A stretch of DNA of 64,000 nt from Bifidobacterium actinocoloniiforme DSM 22766 (lineage in GTDB: Bacteria; Actinomycetota; Actinomycetes; Actinomycetales; Bifidobacteriaceae): assembly GCF_001263395.1 (NCBI RefSeq), contig NZ_CP011786.1, positions 1,674,001-1,738,000 of the forward strand, in the 5' to 3' direction. How positions within the stretch are numbered: position 1 is the first letter of the stretch; each line of letters starts with the position of its first letter. The notes beneath the pieces were generated by a model that saw only the letters and a program-made list of their open reading frames with translations, ran no database searches and was not told the DNA's origin. This document shows, piece after piece, positions 1-8,456 of the stretch. Both the position numbers and the translations under genes were made by a program.

Positions 1-536
1 CCGAGCACCCCAAGGGTAAGAAGATCGGCATCGAGCACCTGGGCAACGTAGCGGGCGGCGACGCTACCGAGTACCTGAACGTGCCCAACCAGTTCATGAA
101 GGACTGCGCCCGCACCATCCTGAGCGAGCAGGGGCTGCCGGTGTGGTTCGGCGCCGACTGTGGTCCAATGATGGACCGCGACGGCGGGCAGTGGGCCACC
201 GACCTGTTCGAGTACGGGCGGGTCTACGGTTTCGACTTCGACATGGACAAGGAACAGCGTGTCCGCTTCGGCGACTCCGCCATGAACCACGCCATGGCCT
301 TCGTGGGCGTGGATGTGGCCGATGACGGCAAGACCACCAACCGCTGGCGGGTGGAGAACTCCTGGGGCGACAAGATCGCCAACGACGGTTACTTCGCCAT
401 GAGCGACGACTGGTTCACCGAGTACGTCTTCGAGGTGGCTGTGCCCAAGTCCATGCTCCCCGCTGAGTACCAGAAGGCCTTCGAGGAGCCGGCCATCATG
501 CTGCCGGCCTGGGATCCCATGGGCACCCTGGCCTGA
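1..536 (+). CDS. pepC: Aminopeptidase C (bleomycin hydrolase family), 3' part only
   Basis: C-terminal portion of a cytoplasmic C1-family cysteine aminopeptidase that trims amino acids from peptide N-termini; the start lies before the window. The open frame is already running at base 3. The catalytic His is visible in the motif MNHAM (codon 288-290) and the catalytic Asn in VENSWGD (codon 356-358); the nucleophilic Cys would be upstream and is not seen. The fragment ends with the short conserved tail typical of PepC, so the 3' end is intact. A hairpin terminator follows directly, so it is likely the last gene of its transcript. Family assignment is firm; PepC versus a PepE/PepG paralogue cannot be told from this fragment. 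Confidence 0.93.
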   Translation, partial: EHPKGKKIGIEHLGNVAGGDATEYLNVPNQFMKDCARTILSEQGLPVWFGADCGPMMDRDGGQWATDLFEYGRVYGFDFDMDKEQRVRFGDSAMNHAMAFVGVDVADDGKTTNRWRVENSWGDKIANDGYFAMSDDWFTEYVFEVAVPKSMLPAEYQKAFEEPAIMLPAWDPMGTLA

Positions 537-573
537 GCCTCTACGCCGGCCTATGAGGCCGTGAACGCCAGCG

Positions 574-607
574 ACGTCCGCTGACTCCAGCTGGGGTCAG
601 CGGACGT
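574..607 (+). terminator. Rho-independent-like hairpin after pepC
   Basis: Perfect 12-bp inverted repeat ACGTCCGCTGAC / GTCAGCGGACGT (574-585 and 596-607) with a 10-nt loop. There is only a weak T-rich tail. It lies 38 bases past the pepC stop and before the promoter of the next gene. Confidence 0.8.
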
Positions 608-721
608 TCGTCATGAGTGGGGTGACTCCTGGTCCGCTGAGCAGGCCTTGGCCTAGGATGGGTGTCGCCGGCAGGGCGTCAACTCCCCGGCGTGAACCGG
701 ATGATTCAGTCAGGAGCAACC

Positions 722-1462
722 ATGCAGAGCGCAACCCAGTCAGTCACCACCGTCGGCAACCAGGATCTCGTGGCCGTGCTCGGCGCGATGGACGAGGAGG
801 TGGCCCTGGTAGCCCAGGGCTTGGATGGCGTCGTCCACGACCCCGCCTCCCGGTCCGCTGGCCTGGATGTGGTGCGCGGGCGTCTGCCGAAGGCGGACGG
901 TGGGCACGTGGAGCTTGCGGCTACGGTCGGTGGCATGGGCACGGTCAACATCGCCGCCTCGGCCCAGTACTTGATTGACGCCTACCATCCCAAGGCCCTG
1001 ATTTTCTCCGGGATCGCCGGCAGTCTGAACAAGTCCCTCCACATCAACGATGTGGTCCTAGGCGGCACCTTGCGCTACCTGGACTCTGACATGCGCATGA
1101 TCGCCCAGTTCGCCCCCAAGACCGAAGTCTTCCACTCCGACCCCTACCTGCTCCAACTGGCCGACCAAGCCCTGGACGACATGGGCGTCACGCACATCAC
1201 CGGCACGATCGCCACTGGCAATTATTTCGTCGATACGCCCGAGAAAACGGCCGAGGTCAAGGCCCAGACAGGAGCCGACGCGGTCGAGATGGAGGGGGCA
1301 GCGGTCTGCCATGTGGCCGCCCGCAACGGTGTGCCCGCGCTGGTCATACGCGCCCTGAGCGACAACGCCGACACCGACTATGAGGTCTTCAAGGAGTTTG
1401 ACATCTCCGAGTACGCGGACACCGCCGCCAAGCTGGTCCTGAGCATCGCCGCCCGCGTCTGA
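722..1462 (+). CDS. mtnN: 5'-methylthioadenosine / S-adenosylhomocysteine nucleosidase
   Basis: Cleaves adenine from methylthioadenosine and S-adenosylhomocysteine in the methionine salvage and activated-methyl cycle; cytoplasmic. The 246-residue product has the purine-nucleoside-phosphorylase fold signatures: IIAVLGAMDEE-like N-terminus (VLGAMDEEV), GMGTVN, FSGIAGS, the substrate-binding Glu in VEMEGAA (E191) and the catalytic Asp in LSDNAD (D214). The ATG at 722 is chosen because AGGAGC sits 5 bases upstream; a longer frame opens at a GTG at 662 but lacks a ribosome site. A TAGGAT -10 box at 654-659 may drive it. It stands alone between a terminator and the L10 operon promoter. Confidence 0.93.
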   Translation: MQSATQSVTTVGNQDLVAVLGAMDEEVALVAQGLDGVVHDPASRSAGLDVVRGRLPKADGGHVELAATVGGMGTVNIAASAQYLIDAYHPKALIFSGIAGSLNKSLHINDVVLGGTLRYLDSDMRMIAQFAPKTEVFHSDPYLLQLADQALDDMGVTHITGTIATGNYFVDTPEKTAEVKAQTGADAVEMEGAAVCHVAARNGVPALVIRALSDNADTDYEVFKEFDISEYADTAAKLVLSIAARV

Positions 1463-1479
1463 GGCCGTGCGCGACCTCG

Positions 1480-1511
1480 TTGTCGCGCAAGGTCGTGGCT
1501 TGGTGTATACT
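1480..1511 (+). promoter_or_regulatory. Putative promoter of the rplJL operon
   Basis: A good -10 box TATACT (1506-1511) with a loosely placed -35-like TTGTCG (1480-1485, 20-bp gap). It sits just after the mtnN stop and would start the L10 leader around 1518. Confidence 0.55.
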
Positions 1512-1517
1512 GAAGCG

Positions 1518-1727
1518 TTGTAAACCACAGACTGTTGGTTGGGGGTCGCAAGGCCTCCCGAAGTTCGGTTCACTGAGCCAGCACAGGTTGAGATAAGCAG
1601 TAGGCTACGGTCTGCTGCCGCTGAAATCTTCGGATTTTGTATGCTCTGCCTGTGCGCAGGGCTTTTTTATTGCCTGCTGGTAAGGGGTTCCGGGCGGGTC
1701 CTTCGGTCGATTCAGGGAAGGAACGCC
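1518..1727 (+). promoter_or_regulatory. L10 leader RNA with internal terminator
   Basis: About 210 transcribed bases without a gene lie ahead of rplJ. They include a hairpin GCTCTGC / GCAGGGC (1643-1649 and 1656-1662, one G-T pair) followed directly by TTTTTT (1663-1668), a textbook intrinsic terminator placed upstream of the gene. Known L10 leaders bind the L10-L12 complex and limit their own operon; the position and layout fit that, but the L10-binding fold was not modelled here. Confidence 0.7.
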
Positions 1728-2249
1728 ATGAAAAGGCCCGAAAAGGAAAAGGTGGTCGCCGAGTTCACGGACAAGTTCCGTGAGGCGGACGCGGTCATCC
1801 TCACCGAGTACCGCGGGCTCACCGTTCCGCAGATCTCCGACCTGCGGGACAAGCTAGGCCGCGAGTCTTCCTATGCTGTGACCAAGAACACCCTGGCCCG
1901 CATTGCGGCCAAGGAGGCGGGCATCGAGGGTCTGGACGACCTTATCTCCGGTCCTTGCGCCGTCGCTTTCGTCAAGGGCGATTACGTTGAGGCCGCCAAG
2001 ACCCTGCGTGACTTCGCCGCGGACAATAAGCAGCTCGTCGTCAAGGGCGGTTTCATCGATGGGGCCGTCGTCGACGCCGAAGAGATGCAGAAAATCGCGA
2101 GCCTCGAGTCTCGCGAGGTCCTGCTCTCCAAGATGGCTGGCGCCCTCAAGGGCACCATGTCCAAGGCCGCTTACGCCTTCGTCGCGCTGCCTACAAAGGC
2201 TGTGCGCACGATCGACGCCCTGCGCGAGAAGCAAGAGAAGGCAGCCTGA
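1728..2249 (+). CDS. rplJ: 50S ribosomal protein L10
   Basis: 173-residue L10 (uL10), base of the L12 stalk on the large subunit that recruits translation factors. Family features: N-terminal RNA-binding part with LTEYRGLTV and the VTKNTLARIA motif, and a C-terminal helix LPTKAVRTIDALREKQE that docks L12 dimers. The ATG at 1728 has GGAAGG 7 bases before it; the frame is open further upstream through the leader but that part carries the terminator hairpin, not a protein. Partner rplL follows after 110 bases in the same operon. Likely autoregulated through the leader. Confidence 0.97.
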   Translation: MKRPEKEKVVAEFTDKFREADAVILTEYRGLTVPQISDLRDKLGRESSYAVTKNTLARIAAKEAGIEGLDDLISGPCAVAFVKGDYVEAAKTLRDFAADNKQLVVKGGFIDGAVVDAEEMQKIASLESREVLLSKMAGALKGTMSKAAYAFVALPTKAVRTIDALREKQEKAA

Positions 2250-2359
2250 ATCCCAGGCCCCTGGCCGCGCGATTCAGACGCATAGGAAGCAAAACCGAAT
2301 AAAGTTGTACGGCCGCCGCTCGCGCCTGCGAAGGCAGCCATGATTGAAAGGAAGCCATA

Positions 2360-2740
2360 ATGGCTAAGCTCTCTGCTGATGAGCTCCTTGACGCGTTCAA
2401 GGAAATGACCCTGGTTGAGCTCTCTGACTTCGTCAAGAAGTTCGAGGAGGAGTTCGACGTCGAGGCCGCCGCTCCGGTCGCCGCCGTCGCTGCCGCCCCC
2501 GGTGCCGCCGCTCCGGCCGCCGAGGAGCAGACCGAGTTCGACGTGGTCCTCTCCGCCGTTGGCGACAAGAAGATCCAGGTCATCAAGGCTGTCCGCGCCA
2601 TCACCAAGCTCGGTCTGGCTGAGGCCAAGGCCCTGGTGGACGGCGCCCCCAAGCCCGTCCTGGAGGGTGCCTCCAAGGAAGACGCCGAGTCCGCCAAGTC
2701 CCAGCTCGAAGAGGCTGGCGCCACCGTCGAGCTCAAGTAG
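2360..2740 (+). CDS. rplL: 50S ribosomal protein L7/L12
   Basis: 126-residue stalk protein L12 (bL12), usual length. It has the N-terminal dimerisation helix ([20 protein letters not shown]), an Ala/Pro-rich hinge around residues 35-52, and the C-terminal factor-binding domain with IQVIKAVR and [16 protein letters not shown]. Ribosome site AAGGAAG is 7 bases before the ATG. Cotranscribed with rplJ and closed by a strong terminator. Function and identity are not in doubt. Confidence 0.98.
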   Translation: MAKLSADELLDAFKEMTLVELSDFVKKFEEEFDVEAAAPVAAVAAAPGAAAPAAEEQTEFDVVLSAVGDKKIQVIKAVRAITKLGLAEAKALVDGAPKPVLEGASKEDAESAKSQLEEAGATVELK

Positions 2741-2759
2741 CTCCTGGCCGCTTCTTACA

Positions 2760-2805
2760 GCGAAGAAACCCCGCCCCTGGTCCTCCAGGCGCGGGGTTTC
2801 GCTTA
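2760..2805 (+). terminator. Terminator of the rplJL operon
   Basis: Stem GAAACCCCGC / GCGGGGTTTC (2765-2774, 2791-2800) extended by an inner CCTGG / CCAGG pair and an outer GCGA side, 20 bases after rplL. Confidence 0.92.
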
Positions 2806-3232
2806 TAGTGGCGCGCCGATATGGGGCTCAGGAACAGCAATGCTGACGGGTGCGGCTGACTTCGCTTGCGTCCGGCTCTGACCGGGGCCTGCGCCGATTC
2901 GACCCTGCTTGTGGATTTATGGGTGCCGCCTGGCGTATACGCAGCCGTGATTTCGTCTCCCTATCGCATATTCCCGTTATTCTCGCTGGCTCGCGCCGCA
3001 GCGCTCTGGTGGCGGGGTTGGGCGTTGGAACTCATAGGAGGCGGCCCTGCGCTGGGGTTGGGGGAGTAGGGCTCCGGGGCCGCGCCCCAAGGAGCGCGTA
3101 CGGTAGTTGGGTGGGGTAATATAGGGCTGTAAAGCTGCCTACGGGTGGTCGTCGTGTGGAGCTATAAGGGCGATTCGAGCGGTGCCGCCTCCGAATTTCA
3201 GGGATTCATGGCACAATAGTAGGTAGTGTAAT
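2806..3232 (+). other. Gene-free interval before the FHA operon
   Basis: No convincing gene in 427 bases; open frames here lack a ribosome site and any recognisable protein. It holds a 10-bp palindrome GCGTATACGC (2933-2942) and AT-rich stretches near 3117 and 3190-3232 that may contain the promoter of the following operon (possible -10 TAATAA at 3229-3234). Confidence 0.6.
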
Positions 3233-3250
3233 AAATACGCATGCGTATTT
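3233..3250. promoter_or_regulatory. 18-bp perfect palindrome, candidate operator
   Basis: AAATACGCATGCGTATTT reads the same on both strands. It overlaps the probable -10/start region, 30 bases before the FHA gene start, the place expected for a repressor site. Its half-site TACGC/GCGTA recurs in the shorter palindrome at 2933-2942. Confidence 0.55.
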
Positions 3251-3279
3251 TGCTTTGGGAAAACGGGAGGTCGAGCACG

Positions 3280-4431
3280 GTGAGCGACGGTCAACGGCCG
3301 ATACGGCAATGGGCGGTCACTATCAACGGCGTAGAGAAAATCCGCCTGAGCCCAGGGCAGAGCATCGAGATTGGGCGCAAGCCCCTGCGCCCCCTGCCGG
3401 ATGACGGCATGGTCCGCTTGGAGGTTCAGGATAAGACTAAGTCCATGTCCAAGCGCCACGCCTCATTCATGGTGGGCGATGATGGGAGCGCCAGCCTGCG
3501 CGACCTGGGGTCCACGAATGGCTCCTACGTCGTCCAGGATGACGGTGACCTGATTCGCGTGCCGGAGGACAGCGACTACACCCTTCAGCATTCGGCGGAG
3601 CGCTTCCAGTTCGGCGACGTGCTGGTTGACTTCGCGCAGATCGCCGATCCCGCGCCCGAGCAGCAGGAGGAGGGGCAGGCCCCGGCCGGCTCCCAGGTGC
3701 CCGATCTTTTCTCTTACGCTCAGGATGAGAGCCGCAACAGCCAGATGCCTGACGAATCGAACCTGTCGGTGGACGACATCCTTGACCTGCGCGCGGGCGA
3801 GCCCACCGGCATTTTCCAGGCGGAGGGAGCGCGCTCCCGGATTGACGCCCTGCACGATCAGGCGGTCAGTCAGCGCCAGCAGCCTGCCCAGGAGCAGGGG
3901 CATCAGGCCCAGCCGGTCCAGGCCCAACCTGAAGAGGCGCCTGTCGAGGAGAGCGAGCCTGAGTCCCGGTATGTGGACGCCTCCGCACAGGCCGAGCCAG
4001 CCGAAAGCGATGAGCTGCGCTTCCAGCCTTTGGGCGCGGCCCAGTTGAACCAGGAGCGCCAGGAGCGCGAGAGTCAGGCGGCCGACCAGCAGCAGGCCGC
4101 GGCCGCGGACGGGACCGAGGAAGGTCAGGCTTATAAGCCCGCTTTCGAGCCTGGTTCCGTCTTCGAAAAAGTCTCCAGGGGCGACTTCCCCCAGGATGAT
4201 CAGGTCGTTGAAGTCGATGGGATGACCAGCGACGATGCTAAGAACTCCACTGATTTCTCCTTGCAGTTCGAGATGGCGAAGCACACTCAGCTGCTGCCTT
4301 TCCTGGCCATGAATCCTTCCTTGTACGACGACCTGTACGCATGGTTGTCGGCGCAAGGTGACGAAGACATTGACGCGGCGCTGGAGAAGAACGAGGGATA
4401 CCGCGAGTATCTAGCAGCGACGCAGGAGTGA
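3280..4431 (+). CDS. FHA-domain protein with Q/E-rich linker and LRV-like tail
   Basis: 383-residue cytoplasmic protein. An N-terminal forkhead-associated domain (about residues 10-105) has the phosphothreonine-binding landmarks IGRKP, SKRH and DLGSTNGSYV, so it probably reads a Thr-phosphorylated partner. Residues 110-320 are low-complexity, rich in Gln, Glu, Ala and Pro. The last ~55 residues (NPSLYDDLYAWLSAQ, then DIDAAL) resemble the variant leucine-rich-repeat unit seen in many actinobacterial proteins. GTG at 3280 is chosen for its GGGAGG 9 bases upstream; an in-frame ATG at 3241 lies inside the palindrome and has no ribosome site. Six bases separate it from the helicase-like gene, so the two are surely cotranscribed. 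No specific function is established. Confidence 0.82.
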   Translation: MSDGQRPIRQWAVTINGVEKIRLSPGQSIEIGRKPLRPLPDDGMVRLEVQDKTKSMSKRHASFMVGDDGSASLRDLGSTNGSYVVQDDGDLIRVPEDSDYTLQHSAERFQFGDVLVDFAQIADPAPEQQEEGQAPAGSQVPDLFSYAQDESRNSQMPDESNLSVDDILDLRAGEPTGIFQAEGARSRIDALHDQAVSQRQQPAQEQGHQAQPVQAQPEEAPVEESEPESRYVDASAQAEPAESDELRFQPLGAAQLNQERQERESQAADQQQAAAADGTEEGQAYKPAFEPGSVFEKVSRGDFPQDDQVVEVDGMTSDDAKNSTDFSLQFEMAKHTQLLPFLAMNPSLYDDLYAWLSAQGDEDIDAALEKNEGYREYLAATQE

Positions 4432-4437
4432 GCGAGG

Positions 4438-7400
4438 ATGAGCGAACGGTCATCGAAGCATGACGATGAGGGGCTGCGCGACCAGCCCACGCCTGCTCAG
4501 ACCGATGAAGTCGCAGCGGCTGCCGAGGCAGACGCTCAAGAATCCGAGCAAGCCGGGGGTGATGAGCAGAGCTCAGCTGACGCGCTGAACCCCCTGGACC
4601 GCATCCGAGGCTGGCGGCAGGCCTACCAGAACATTTCGGGCACCACCCCTTTGGGGGATATAGGGCAACTGTCCGCGCAGCTCGACCTGACCCATGCCCA
4701 TCCCTCGGGCATCGCCCAGCTCTTCGCCTCCGGCCAGGTTCACCTTGATGCCCTCTTCCGTGACAACGCCATGCTTAGGGCGGCCCACCGCCGCTTGGAG
4801 CGCGTCTTAGACGACCGGTCGGCCAAGGAGCGCCAAAGCGGTTCGGCCCAGCTCTCCATAGTCGTCGGTGTCGCCAGCTGGCAGGGCGCCGCCATGCCGG
4901 TCCTGCTTTACCCGGTGGAGGTCGATTCCAGCCAGGGGACGGGCAGTAAGGCCTTGATTCGTTTCACTGGCCGGGCCCAACTGAACGCTTCGTTCGTGTC
5001 CGTGCTTCGGGGGCGGGGCATCAGGCTCGACACAGCTTCGCTTTTCGACGCCTCGCGTTACCAGGGTGGTTCGATGGAAACCTCCGCCCTCTTCAAGGCC
5101 ATCACAGGTCTGGTCACCCCTCACATCAGCGAATTCTCTATTGAGCAGCAGGTGATCCTAGGCTGCTTCATCGAGCCTTCGGCCCTGATCCTGAGCGAGA
5201 GCCAGGACCTCATCGATCAGATGGCGGCCGGGCCGACCGGCAATGTCCTGCTGGACGCCCTGGCAGGCGACGAGGATGCCTTGGACCAAGTGCAGGGCGA
5301 CCCCCTGCCCCAGTACAGTCCTTTCGACGCGGACCCTCATGCGGAGTTCGAGGTCGGCGATGTGGACAACACCGTGCGCTACGCCGCAGCCCTGGCTGCA
5401 GGCGGTCATTCGGTCTTCCTGGACGAGGCCTCGGGCCGTAACGGCGTCTCCAGCGCGGCGGCCATCGCCTCCTGCTGCGTGATGAACGGCCGCACCGTCT
5501 TATACGTGCCCTGCGTGGTGGAGCAGAAGCGGCGATTCGAGCGCTACATGCACTCCTACCGGATGGACGACCTGGTTCTGGATCTGAAGTCCAATCAGAG
5601 CAAAAAAGCCATTGATCGGCAGTTGATTGAGGCGGTCTCCTTCAAACCCGGCAAGGCCACGACCCGCTTCGACCAGCTGGCTGACGAGCTGGTAGGTGTA
5701 CGCACCCGCCTGACCCGCTACCTGGGCGACCTGCACGGTGTTTCGAAGACCTGGGGCGTGTCCGCCTATCAGACCATTCAGAACCTTGCCCAGGCGGTCA
5801 ACCTGTCCACGCACCCGGCCACCCGAGTGCGCTTCAGCGTGCAGACGGCCGGGAACATGCGCGACCGGATGGACGAGTGGGGCGCTAAGCTGGAGCGGGC
5901 CGCCGCCCTGGGCGAGTTCACGATCGGGCCTCAAGACACCCCCTGGTACGGTGCCGCCATCTTCACTGGCGAGGAGGCCGTCGCCGCTTACGGGCGCGTG
6001 GTCCGCCTGCTCGAGAAGCTCCTGCCAGCCACTCGCAACCAGGTGGCCTCTACGGTCGAGACCTGCGGGCTCCCTGTGCCGCAGACCGCCCAGGAGTGGG
6101 GGCGGCAGATCGCCATGCTCAAGAACCTGCGCCGGGTGTTGGACGTCTTCCAACCAGCGATTTTCGAGCGTGACATCCCCGCCATGATCAAAGCGACCGA
6201 GTCCAAGGACGATCGCAAATCATCAGGCGGTTCGATGGGCTTCTGGGAGCGCCGCCGCCTGGTCAAGGAAGCCAAGGGGCTTGTGCGGGTGGGCACACGG
6301 GTCGACAACCTGCACGATGCCCTGCTGATTGTCGCCAGGCAGGCCAAGCAATGGCGCACTTTCGTCCCCCATGGCGGCTGGCCGATCCTGCCCGCCAAGC
6401 TCGATGCCATCCTCGACACCCACGAAGCCCTAATTCGCGACATGACCGCCTTGGATACGATTCTGGCCTCCACCCCGGCCGGCGGCGACCTGGAGACAGC
6501 CACCTTCGAATCAGTGGAGGAACGGCTGCGCGCCCTCTTCGACGACCACATGGCTCTGGGCACCCTGCCTGAGCGGTGCAGCTTGGAACGCGAGTTCAAG
6601 GCCGCCGGGCTGACCGAGCTGGTTCAGGACCTGCGCAATCGGCAGGTGCCCCAGGACGCCGTGCGCGGCGAGCTCGCCCTGGCCTGGTGGACCACGGTCT
6701 TCGACGACATCATGCACTCTTCCCGGATCATCTCCAACCAGGATGGCTCGGCCCTCTCCGCGGCGGCGGAGCGCTTCAACCAGGTGGATTTGGAGCACGT
6801 GCTGAGTGTGGGGCCCATGGTCGATCAGGAGAGCCAGCGCCGGCTGGCTGAGCTCTTGTTCGGTCACAAGCAGGAGGCCAACCAGCTCCACGCGGCCCTG
6901 GCTGGCCGTGCGCGTTCGAGCCTGAACGATGTCATCGACTCCTTCCCCATGCTCCTGGCGGCAGCCAAGCCGATCATGCTCGCCACACCAGCCACCCTGG
7001 CCTCGCAGACCAAGCCTGAGCAGATAGCGGACGTGGCCATCATCGACGCCGGAGCCCACATGCCATCCATTCAGGTCCTTACCATCCTGGCGCGGGCCCG
7101 GCAGGTAGTGATCGTGGCCCATCGGCAGACCATGACCTCCGACGGCTTGGCCCATGTGGCCGATATGCTGGTCCCGGTTGTATCCGCCGGTCACCCCTCA
7201 CGCCGCCCCCCGCAGATCACCGATTTCCTCCAAGAGCACGGCTACGGCCCTATCGCCCCGGCTCCAGCGCAAGCAGGCGCCCAGGGGAGGGTGTCCTACA
7301 CAGGTGTCAGCGGCAGTGGCGTGCCAGTGCTCTCCACTGGGCTGGTCGAATCCAGCCAGCAGGAGATCAACGCGGTCGTTGCGATCCTACGGACCCGGGC

Positions 7401-8211
7401 CGCCGGTTTCGGCAACGTGCCCAACTCGTACATCCTTTCAATCGTGACCCTTTCCGACGCCCACCGGGTCCGCTTGGGTGCCGAGCTCAAGGCCTTGGCC
7501 GCCAAGGATCCGGCCTTCGGCCGTTTCCTGCGCCATGTCCGCATCGTCGACATCGACGAAGTGGCGGGCACGGCCTGCACGGATTCGATTATTTCCGTCG
7601 GTTTCGCCAAGACCTCCCACGGCCGTCTCCTTCAACAGTTCGGCAAACTGGAGGGTGAGGGCGGCGCCGGGATGCTCCTGGACGCCCTGGCCTTGGCTCA
7701 GCGTCGGGTCGATATCGTCTGCGCGTTCAGTTCGGATGACATGGAGGAGGACCGGCTCCACCAGAGCGGTCCTCAGCTGCTCAAGGAGCTCCTGGCCTGG
7801 GCTGAGGGCCTTGACGAGGATGTTCCGTCCCCTGACGAGGCTCAGGAGGGTGGCAACGTTCTGTTCGCCGATTTGGCCCTGCGCTTGCGCGAACGTGGTT
7901 TGAGCGTGGCCTTGGACTACGGATTCGACGAGGGGATGCGCATCCCGATGGTCGTGGGCCTGGAGGGGCGGCCGTTCAGCCTGGCTGTCGTCACTGATGA
8001 TGCCGACTTCATGCATACCCAATCCACCCGCGAGCGCCATCGGTTCAGGATGGAAGACCTGGAACGCCTGGGCTGGTCGGCTATGACCGTCTGGAGCGTG
8101 GCCGCTTTCGTCAACCCCGACAAAGAAGCCGACCGGATAGAGCAGCAGGTGCGCAAGTTGGCTGGGCCCAGCCAGCCGGCATCCCCGCAGGCCTCCGAGG
8201 AGACGGCATGA
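4438..8211 (+). CDS. Degenerate Upf1-like (SF1) helicase with nuclease-like C-terminus
   Basis: 1257 residues, laid out like SF1 Upf1-type helicases fused to a restriction-endonuclease-like (MTES_1575-type) domain, but the active residues are lost. Where a Walker A should be there is LDEASGRNGVSS (residues 328-339) with no GKT. Motif II is IIDAGAHM (868-875), motif III VVIVAHRQTM, and the motif VI region is ALAQRR (1085-1090), lacking the usual arginine finger. The C-terminal domain keeps RERHR and LERLGW...VWSVAAFVNP but has Pro (RIPMVVG, P1170) where active members have Asp. I infer a scaffold or DNA/RNA-binding pseudoenzyme working with the FHA protein. Start ATG 4438 overlaps a GAG-rich ribosome site in the end of the previous gene; the stop overlaps the next start. 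Confidence 0.75.
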   Translation: MSERSSKHDDEGLRDQPTPAQTDEVAAAAEADAQESEQAGGDEQSSADALNPLDRIRGWRQAYQNISGTTPLGDIGQLSAQLDLTHAHPSGIAQLFASGQVHLDALFRDNAMLRAAHRRLERVLDDRSAKERQSGSAQLSIVVGVASWQGAAMPVLLYPVEVDSSQGTGSKALIRFTGRAQLNASFVSVLRGRGIRLDTASLFDASRYQGGSMETSALFKAITGLVTPHISEFSIEQQVILGCFIEPSALILSESQDLIDQMAAGPTGNVLLDALAGDEDALDQVQGDPLPQYSPFDADPHAEFEVGDVDNTVRYAAALAAGGHSVFLDEASGRNGVSSAAAIASCCVMNGRTVLYVPCVVEQKRRFERYMHSYRMDDLVLDLKSNQSKKAIDRQLIEAVSFKPGKATTRFDQLADELVGVRTRLTRYLGDLHGVSKTWGVSAYQTIQNLAQAVNLSTHPATRVRFSVQTAGNMRDRMDEWGAKLERAAALGEFTIGPQDTPWYGAAIFTGEEAVAAYGRVVRLLEKLLPATRNQVASTVETCGLPVPQTAQEWGRQIAMLKNLRRVLDVFQPAIFERDIPAMIKATESKDDRKSSGGSMGFWERRRLVKEAKGLVRVGTRVDNLHDALLIVARQAKQWRTFVPHGGWPILPAKLDAILDTHEALIRDMTALDTILASTPAGGDLETATFESVEERLRALFDDHMALGTLPERCSLEREFKAAGLTELVQDLRNRQVPQDAVRGELALAWWTTVFDDIMHSSRIISNQDGSALSAAAERFNQVDLEHVLSVGPMVDQESQRRLAELLFGHKQEANQLHAALAGRARSSLNDVIDSFPMLLAAAKPIMLATPATLASQTKPEQIADVAIIDAGAHMPSIQVLTILARARQVVIVAHRQTMTSDGLAHVADMLVPVVSAGHPSRRPPQITDFLQEHGYGPIAPAPAQAGAQGRVSYTGVSGSGVPVLSTGLVESSQQEINAVVAILRTRAAGFGNVPNSYILSIVTLSDAHRVRLGAELKALAAKDPAFGRFLRHVRIVDIDEVAGTACTDSIISVGFAKTSHGRLLQQFGKLEGEGGAGMLLDALALAQRRVDIVCAFSSDDMEEDRLHQSGPQLLKELLAWAEGLDEDVPSPDEAQEGGNVLFADLALRLRERGLSVALDYGFDEGMRIPMVVGLEGRPFSLAVVTDDADFMHTQSTRERHRFRMEDLERLGWSAMTVWSVAAFVNPDKEADRIEQQVRKLAGPSQPASPQASEETA

Positions 8212-8456
8212 GCGCAGGCCCAGTAGCGGACTCCGAGGTCATGGGAGGAGGCTCACGCAAGCCGAGAGCCCACCGAAGGGTGGTGCGCCGTGGAACCGAA
8301 CGCTTCGAAGGCGACGGGCTGGACGATAACCGGCTGGATGGGCGCGAGCCTGAAGCCCCTGGAAGCAAGCAGGCTGACGACGACCGCCGCATCCTAGGCG
8401 AGCTGCCTCCGCACTGGGGGATGTTCCCTGCGGAGAGGGGCTGGACTCAAGCCTGA
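8208..8456 (+). CDS. Small conserved acidic/basic protein of the FHA operon
   Basis: 82 residues, starting in the 4-base overlap ATGA with the helicase-like gene, so translationally coupled. The middle is charged and likely disordered (RKPRAHRRVVRRG, then GDGLDDNRLDG); the end has the compact motif DDRRILGELPPHW, a tail I recognise from small actinobacterial proteins in this position but whose role is unknown. It overlaps the end of mscL on the other strand by 10 bases. Coupling and the ordered tail make it a real gene; function is not known. Confidence 0.65.
   Translation: MSAGPVADSEVMGGGSRKPRAHRRVVRRGTERFEGDGLDDNRLDGREPEAPGSKQADDDRRILGELPPHWGMFPAERGWTQA

Noticed and set aside
2850-3119. 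Open frames between rplL and the FHA gene
   Set aside because: No ribosome site, odd composition and no recognisable protein; the two overlapping frames are chance openings in GC-rich DNA.
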